Assembly: GCA_024636075.1 (NCBI GenBank)
Contig: JAGXHS010000086.1
Location: 1-11,266, forward strand
DNA length: 11,266 nucleotides
Source of the DNA: Propionibacteriaceae bacterium
GTDB taxonomy: Bacteria; Actinomycetota; Actinomycetes; Propionibacteriales; Propionibacteriaceae
Reading direction: 5' to 3'
Every line of letters starts with the position of its first letter. Position 1 is the first letter of the stretch. Below the pieces are notes generated by a model. That model searched no databases. It worked only from the letters and a program-made list of their open reading frames with translations, and had not been told where the DNA came from. The position numbers and the translations under genes were made by a program. Shown here one piece after another: positions 6,750 through 11,266 of the stretch.

Positions 6750-7895
6750 TCAGTTCTTGCGGGTGGCCTTCGCCTTCTCACAGAGTGCAACCACCTGGGC
6801 GAACAGGGGATGATCCTGATCGAGTCCGGTGATCTTGGCTGCGGCTTCTTCCGCCGATGAGGAGGCCAGGATTTCCCCCACCTCCACCGCTTCGGCGTCG
6901 TCGGCCACGTCGAACAGCATCGCGCCCAGGATTGCCTCCTGCAAGGCGTTGCTGCTCATGCCTCGTTCAGCCAACTGCGCAGCCGGTCCGATGAACCGTT
7001 CGTTGCGGCTCAGCTTCCTCCCCGGCGCCCGCCCGACACGCTCGACGGTGTCCGGAAGGAACTCGTTGGCAAAGCGGGAGAGGATCTTCTGCACGTACGC
7101 CTCTTGCACAGCAGGATCGAACTCGTGCTTGGCGACCAGTAAAGACTTCGTCTCTTCCAGAACGGCGTGCACCTTCGACTTCAGCTCGGCATTTGCCAGA
7201 ACGTCGGAAATCTTGGAGACGCCTGCCTGGTAGCCGAAATACGCTGTGGCCGCATGGCCGGTGTTGACCGTGAACAACTTGCGTTCGATGTAAGGGGCCA
7301 GTGACTGCACCCAGGTGGCGCCTGGGATCTTCGGGGTGTTGCCGCCGAACGGCGGTTCCTCGATGGCCCATTCATAGTAGGTCTCGACGGTGACGTTGAG
7401 TCCCGATCCTTCCGCCTGGTTCGGCACGATGCGGTCGACTGCGGTGTTGGCGAACACAGCCTTCTCGTCCACATCTCCCGGGCTGTCGCCACGGACATGG
7501 TCGGCCAGGATGTCGGTGGCGTTGATGGCGTTCTCGCAGGCCATCACCACCAACTTCCCGGCATCTTTGGGCCGCGAGTCGATGCCCTTGCGGATCGCCG
7601 GTGCCACGAACTTCAGGATGTTCGGGCCGACGGCGGTCGTCACCACGTCCGCTTCAGCAATGGCCGCGATGAGTGCCTCCTCCTCGGCGGCGGAGTTCAG
7701 CGCCGCGAAGCCGCTCACGGTGTGGTCCACTGCACCCTCGCCGACTTCGTGCACCACATAGCTGTCCGCCGCTTTCAAGGCGTCAATCAGCCCCTCAGCC
7801 ACATCAGCGAAGGTCACTTCGAACCCGGCGTCGTCGAGCAGGAGCCCGACGAAGCCGCGACCGATGTTGCCAGCTCCGAAATGGACGGCCTTCAT
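6750..7895 (-). CDS. mtlD: Mannitol-1-phosphate 5-dehydrogenase
   Basis: MtlD oxidises mannitol-1-phosphate, delivered by MtlA, to fructose-6-phosphate with NAD in the cytoplasm, feeding glycolysis. The 381-residue length is that of the family (E. coli 382). The protein opens MKAVHFGAGNIGRGFVG, with the GAGNIGRG dinucleotide-binding loop at 7-14. The N-terminal Rossmann domain includes VTTAVGPNILK (85-95) and MACENAINAT (118-127). The polyol dehydrogenase C-terminal domain carries the active-site block RKLFTVNTGHAATAYFGY (205-222), with Lys206, Asn211 and His214. FANTAVDRIVP (148-158) is also typical. Its ATG overlaps the mtlA stop codon in an ATGA, so translation is coupled. AAGG 8 bases upstream, inside mtlA, serves as ribosome site. 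No defect is visible. Confidence 0.97.
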   Translation of the reverse strand: MKAVHFGAGNIGRGFVGLLLDDAGFEVTFADVAEGLIDALKAADSYVVHEVGEGAVDHTVSGFAALNSAAEEEALIAAIAEADVVTTAVGPNILKFVAPAIRKGIDSRPKDAGKLVVMACENAINATDILADHVRGDSPGDVDEKAVFANTAVDRIVPNQAEGSGLNVTVETYYEWAIEEPPFGGNTPKIPGATWVQSLAPYIERKLFTVNTGHAATAYFGYQAGVSKISDVLANAELKSKVHAVLEETKSLLVAKHEFDPAVQEAYVQKILSRFANEFLPDTVERVGRAPGRKLSRNERFIGPAAQLAERGMSSNALQEAILGAMLFDVADDAEAVEVGEILASSSAEEAAAKITGLDQDHPLFAQVVALCEKAKATRKN

Positions 7896-9862
7896 GCGTT
7901 CACCTTTCCGAGGATCTCGAGCACCTCGTCGGCGCTACGGGCGTTCTCCAGTGCCTTCACCGCGTCGGCGTCCGAGAAGACCTTGGCGATCTTGCCCAGA
8001 ATGCCCAAGTGCTCGTTGCCCTTGCCAGCGATGCCGATCACGAACTTGACTGGCTTGCCTTTCCAGTCCAGTTCCTCGTCGAATCGAACAAAGCTCATCG
8101 CCGAGGTGTGGATGAAGCCCTTGGCCTCGTTGGTGCCGTGTGGGATGGCCAACAGGTTGCCCATGTAGGTGCTGACGGTGGCTTCGCGATCGTGCATCGC
8201 GTCCACGTAGCCCTGGTCGACAGCACCGCGGGCGACCAGCAGCTTCCCGGCCTCGGTGATGGCCTCAGCCTGGTTGGTGGCCTTGCCGCCCAACACGACG
8301 CTCTCGACGTGCAGGATGTCGGGGTCGCCGTCGGACTCCACCTCAGCTTGGTCAGCAGCAACGTCGTTGCCACCCGACGAAGCACCGCCTTCGCGCTGGG
8401 TGCGGATCATTCCGACAACCTCGTCGTAGCGAGGGCTGCCCATGAAGTTGTCCACGGTGACGACGGTCGCGCTGGGAACCTTCGGTCGGGCCCGGTCCGC
8501 GAGATCCTGGTGGGTGACGACCACCTGGTAATTGTCCTTCAGGTTGGCAATGGATTCGTTGGTGACCACGATGTCGCCGTAGCCGGCAGCCTTGATCTTG
8601 TTGCGCAGCACTGAGGCTCCCATCGCCGATGACCCCATGCCGGCGTCACAGGCGAACACGATGCTCTTGATGGTGTCGGAAGGAGCGGACATGTCAGACG
8701 AGCCCGTGGACTGTGACACTGAGGACTTCTTGCCCTTCATGCCTTCCATCTGTGCAGTGGCGCCGTGCAAGTCACCCTCGGGGTCCTTGGTCAGCCGGAG
8801 GATGGGCGCGGCGATGATGAACGAGACGATCGAAGCAGCCATCACCGCGATGAACACGGTGAGCTGGTCGCCCTTGGCGGCCGTGGCTTCCACGGCGATG
8901 ATCGAACCCGGGGCGGCCGGACCGACGAGGCCGTTGCTGAAGATCACGTTGGTGAACACACCGGTCATGCCGCCACCGATCACGGCGAGCAGCAGAGAGG
9001 GCTTCATCAACACGTAGGGGAAGTAGATCTCGTGGATGCCGCCGAAGAAGTGAATAATGACAGCACCAGGAGCCGACGCCTTGGCGGCTCCGGCGCCGAA
9101 CAACATGTAGGCCACCAGGATGCCGAGGCCGGGGCCGGGGTTGGCCTCCAGCAGGAACAGGACCGACTTGCCAGCGCTGGCGACCTGATCGGTGCCCAGC
9201 GGTGTCAGCACGCCGTGGTTGATTGCGTTGTTCAGGAACAGGATCTTGGCCGGCTCGATCAGGATCGAGGTGAGCGGCAACAGGTCGTTGTTCACCAAGG
9301 TCTCGACGAAGTTGCCGAGTAGCTCCATGATCCAGTTCACCGCAGGTGAGACCCAATAGAGCCCGATGACGGAGATGATCATGCCCCAGATGCCCGCGGA
9401 GAAGTTGTTCACCAACATCTCGAAGCCTGGCTTGATCTTGCCGTGCCACAGACCGTCCAGCTTCATCATGGTGTAGCCGCCGAGCGGGCCCATGATCATG
9501 GCACCCAGGAACATCGGGCTGCTCGGGACGCCGACGATGACACCCATCGTGGCAACAGCGCCGATGACGCCGCCTCGGGTGTCGTGCTCGGGGTAGGCCA
9601 TCCTGCCGCCGGTATAGCCGATCAGCAGTGGCAGCATGTACATGATCATCGGGCCGACGATGCCCATACCGGCGTAGTCGCCGAAGCCGCCGAGGCGAGC
9701 CACCGGCCACCAGCCGACTTCGATGAACAGGGCTGTGATCAGACCCCATGCGATCAGGGCACCAATGTTCGGCATGATCATGCCGGACAGGAAGGTGCCG
9801 AATTTCTGTAGGTGCGCCCGGGCCTGTTTGGCGCCGGACGACTTCGTGGCGGTGTCGGACAT
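7892..9862 (-). CDS. mtlA: PTS mannitol transporter, fused EIICBA
   Basis: MtlA imports and phosphorylates mannitol, giving mannitol-1-phosphate. Numbering from the chosen start, it has 656 residues (E. coli 637). The membrane EIIC domain (about 18-355) has FLSGMIMPNIGALIAWG, NNAINHG (211-217) and the conserved GIHE (275-278) in GGIHEIYFPYVLMKP. EIIB (about 397-490) carries KSIVFACDAGMGSS with phospho-Cys405. EIIA (about 517-656) carries AIPHGT with phospho-His575. Two low-complexity linkers separate the domains: Ser-rich at about 377-396 and Gly/Asp/Glu-rich at 490-513. The frame extends 12 codons upstream, to an ATG at 9898 and another ATG at residue 8 of that extension. I prefer ATG 9860-9862, because AGAGGA sits five bases before it and the other ATGs lack a ribosome site. 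Phosphate reaches EIIA from PtsI through HPr. No mtlR or separate mtlF is nearby. Confidence 0.97.
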   Translation of the reverse strand: MSDTATKSSGAKQARAHLQKFGTFLSGMIMPNIGALIAWGLITALFIEVGWWPVARLGGFGDYAGMGIVGPMIMYMLPLLIGYTGGRMAYPEHDTRGGVIGAVATMGVIVGVPSSPMFLGAMIMGPLGGYTMMKLDGLWHGKIKPGFEMLVNNFSAGIWGMIISVIGLYWVSPAVNWIMELLGNFVETLVNNDLLPLTSILIEPAKILFLNNAINHGVLTPLGTDQVASAGKSVLFLLEANPGPGLGILVAYMLFGAGAAKASAPGAVIIHFFGGIHEIYFPYVLMKPSLLLAVIGGGMTGVFTNVIFSNGLVGPAAPGSIIAVEATAAKGDQLTVFIAVMAASIVSFIIAAPILRLTKDPEGDLHGATAQMEGMKGKKSSVSQSTGSSDMSAPSDTIKSIVFACDAGMGSSAMGASVLRNKIKAAGYGDIVVTNESIANLKDNYQVVVTHQDLADRARPKVPSATVVTVDNFMGSPRYDEVVGMIRTQREGGASSGGNDVAADQAEVESDGDPDILHVESVVLGGKATNQAEAITEAGKLLVARGAVDQGYVDAMHDREATVSTYMGNLLAIPHGTNEAKGFIHTSAMSFVRFDEELDWKGKPVKFVIGIAGKGNEHLGILGKIAKVFSDADAVKALENARSADEVLEILGKVNA

Positions 9863-9898
9863 GAGTTCCTCTTCCATGAACGCGCGGGTAACGACCAT

Positions 9899-9904
9899 AA
9901 TCTA
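9899..9904 (-). promoter_or_regulatory. Putative -10 element of mtlA-mtlD
   Basis: On the minus strand TAGATT lies 36 bases before the mtlA ATG, giving a predicted start near 9892 and a leader of about 30 bases. It sits in the small inverted repeat CATA-GAT-TATG (9896-9906). No good -35 is found 16-18 bases upstream, consistent with activator-dependent expression of a sugar operon. Pattern-based only. Confidence 0.4.
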
Positions 9905-10017
9905 TGACAACCGGCTGAGGTTCGAGCTGATCTGCGCCAACCTTGTGGGAGATTGTGACGCTGGGTGGCACTGGCGCCGACGGGGGGACTCTGCCGCGGC
10001 TGTGCGAGGATGTCCAG

Positions 10018-11043
10018 ATGCGCGACCTGAGCGCCTTGCCGAAGACACACCTGCACCTGCATTTCACCGGATCGATGAGTGTGCGCACTTTGGAGTGGCT
10101 GGCGGCAGCCCAGGGCGTTGATCTGCCGGACAGCTTGGTCGACGCCCACCCGCTGAGCGTTCCCTATGACAAACGGGGGTGGTACCGGTTCCAGCGTCTC
10201 TACGATGCGGCCAGAGCTGTGGTTCGCAGCGAAGAGGCGATCCGCCACGTGGTACGACAGGCAGCGTTCGACGATGCTCGCGAGGGGTCACGAAGACTTG
10301 AACTGCAGGTTGACCCCTCCAGCTACGCACCCTTCGTCGGGGGACTCACCTCGGCACTGGAGATCATCCTCGACGAGGCGAAGACCGCCTCCGTCGACAG
10401 CGGCGTCCAGGTGGCGGTCATCGTCGCAGCTTCCCGGTTGCGTCACCCGCTGGACGCCCGGACGTTGGCTCGGCTCGCAGCCCGGTATGCCGGCGAGGGG
10501 GCCGGCGAGGTGGTGGGTTTCGGACTCAGCAACGACGAGCGCCATGGTGACACTGCACTGTGGGAAGGTGCTTTCCGTATTGCGCGGAAGGCGGGCCTGG
10601 CGGGCGTACCGCACGGCGGCGAACTACTCGGCCCGGATCACATCGCTCAGGTCATCACCGAGTTGCACCCCACCCGGCTCGGCCACGGCATTCGTGCCGC
10701 GGAGCGTCCCGCGCTCCTGTCCCACATCGTCGAGCGAGGCATCGCCCTCGAGGCCTGCCCCACGTCGAACGTGCAGTTGGGCGTCTTCCCCACGACATTG
10801 CAGGTGCCGCTGCGTCAGCTCTACGACAGCGGAGCCATCATCGCCTTCAGCGCTGACGATCCACTCCTGTTCCTCAGCCGGTTGGTGGACCAGTACGAGA
10901 TCGCCCGCAGCGTGCACGGCTTCAATGACGCGGAGCTGGCGAATCTGGCCACGGCCAGCGTGGATGCATCCCTGGCAAGTTCAGCGGACAAGCAGCGCTG
11001 GCGCTCGGAGATTCGCGACTGGTTGGCCGAAGCCCCCGGCTGA
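10018..11043 (+). CDS. Adenosine deaminase-superfamily protein, substrate uncertain
   Basis: This 341-residue protein belongs to the adenosine/AMP deaminase metallo-hydrolases, which hydrolyse an exocyclic amine from a purine. The Zn-site elements are present: HLH (11-13), PHGGE (198-202) with His199 and the catalytic Glu202, RLGHG (220-224) with His223, and SADDP (278-282) with Asp280. CPTSN (247-251) is also a family block. The whole resembles actinobacterial proteins annotated as adenosine deaminase with the HLHLHFTGSM start. Two pocket positions differ from classical ADA: LDG after the HxH is FTG (Thr15), and the DLAGDE block reads GLSNDE (169-174, with Asn172 replacing Gly). Adenosine may therefore not be the substrate. 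I chose ATG 10018 because GAGGA (10006-10010) is seven bases upstream and LPKTHLHLH then lies at the normal distance; the frame is open back to an ATG at 9943. It is divergent from mtlA and apparently transcribed alone. Confidence 0.85.
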   Translation: MRDLSALPKTHLHLHFTGSMSVRTLEWLAAAQGVDLPDSLVDAHPLSVPYDKRGWYRFQRLYDAARAVVRSEEAIRHVVRQAAFDDAREGSRRLELQVDPSSYAPFVGGLTSALEIILDEAKTASVDSGVQVAVIVAASRLRHPLDARTLARLAARYAGEGAGEVVGFGLSNDERHGDTALWEGAFRIARKAGLAGVPHGGELLGPDHIAQVITELHPTRLGHGIRAAERPALLSHIVERGIALEACPTSNVQLGVFPTTLQVPLRQLYDSGAIIAFSADDPLLFLSRLVDQYEIARSVHGFNDAELANLATASVDASLASSADKQRWRSEIRDWLAEAPG

Positions 11044-11254
11044 GGAGCAACGAACCGCCACCACGGCGAGGTGGGGATCGGATTCGTGTTGCGGCGTTGC
11101 AGTCCAGAGTCCCGCAGTGTGACCCTCCCGCAGCTGGTGAACCACGCCAGCGCGGGTGGCACAGCTGGGTCGACGATCGGAGGTGCACGCCTTCCACGAT
11201 CCCGAGACTTGGCTTGCTGGATTGCAGGTGGGAGTGGTCGTCTAGGCTGCTGCG
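11044..11254. other. Intergenic region after the deaminase gene
   Basis: I see no convincing gene in these 211 bases. A short stem, CCACC (11058-11062) with GGTGG (11070-11074) and a 7-base loop, lies 14 bases after the stop. It lacks a T-run and is a poor terminator candidate. CCCGCAG occurs twice, 11 bases apart, between about 11112 and 11137. The right end seems to hold a promoter for the next gene. Confidence 0.4.
11221..11248 (+). promoter_or_regulatory. Possible promoter of a leaderless gene
   Basis: TAGGCT (11243-11248) matches the TAnnnT -10 pattern and lies six bases before a GTG at 11255, so transcription would start at or next to the codon. ATTGCA (11221-11226) lies 16 bases upstream as a moderate -35. 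This spacing is typical of leaderless actinobacterial genes. The prediction depends on the gene continuing beyond the window. Confidence 0.35.
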
Positions 11255-11266
11255 GTGAACCGGAAC
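11255..11266 (+). CDS. Possible 5' end of a gene running off the window
   Basis: GTG followed by AAC CGG AAC (V/M-N-R-N) is the only visible part. The support is its position exactly one -10 distance after TAGGCT, as in leaderless genes. Nothing can be said about the product. It may be a chance codon. Confidence 0.25.

Noticed and set aside
7673..8614. Plus-strand open frame across the mtlD-mtlA junction
   Set aside because: It is antisense to two well-supported coupled genes and has no recognisable domain.
9943..10017. Longer start (25 extra residues) for the deaminase gene
   Set aside because: There is no ribosome site before the upstream ATG. The extension is Gly-rich without family resemblance, while ATG 10018 has GAGGA at ideal spacing.
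8772..10088. Minus-strand open frame of 438 codons overlapping mtlA in another frame
   Set aside because: Composition is Arg/His/Pro-rich shadow translation. mtlA in the other frame has all EIICBA active-site motifs.

Overview
The window is a stretch of ordinary, GC-rich bacterial chromosome, most likely from a high-GC actinobacterium. A Propionibacteriaceae-like organism is my best guess, but the sequence alone does not prove it. The pointers are the high GC content, the monomeric NADP isocitrate dehydrogenase, a PTS with a fused mannitol EIICBA, an actinobacterial-type adenosine deaminase homologue, terminators with poor U-tracts and a probable leaderless gene start at the right edge.

Layout from left to right. 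The 3' end of a monomeric isocitrate dehydrogenase gene (plus strand, cut by the window edge) is followed by a convergent minus-strand pair. In transcription order that pair is glmS (glucosamine-6-phosphate synthase) and, 9 bp downstream, a GH13 glycogen-branching-enzyme-like gene. glmS is divergent from ptsI (PTS enzyme I, plus strand), with a 143-bp shared control region between them. Downstream of ptsI is a 512-bp stretch without a functional gene. It holds strong hairpins, the in-frame C-terminal remnant of an IS110-family transposase, and three copies of a 17-bp repeat. It ends at the terminator of the next minus-strand operon, mtlA-mtlD (mannitol EIICBA permease and mannitol-1-phosphate dehydrogenase), which are coupled by an ATGA overlap. 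Divergent from mtlA is an adenosine-deaminase-superfamily gene on the plus strand. The last 220 bp are non-coding except for a possible leaderless start codon 12 bp from the edge.

How the genes work together. PtsI passes phosphate from PEP (through HPr, not in this window) to MtlA, which imports mannitol as mannitol-1-phosphate. MtlD oxidises this to fructose-6-phosphate. GlmS uses fructose-6-phosphate and glutamine to make glucosamine-6-phosphate for cell wall synthesis, so three neighbouring units meet at one metabolite. The GH13 enzyme probably acts on glycogen or another alpha-glucan.

I found no clearly new multi-gene system. The items most worth a second look are the repeat cluster around the IS110 remnant, the substituted substrate-pocket positions of the deaminase, the inverted-repeat cluster between glmS and ptsI, and the coupling of glmS to an alpha-glucan enzyme.
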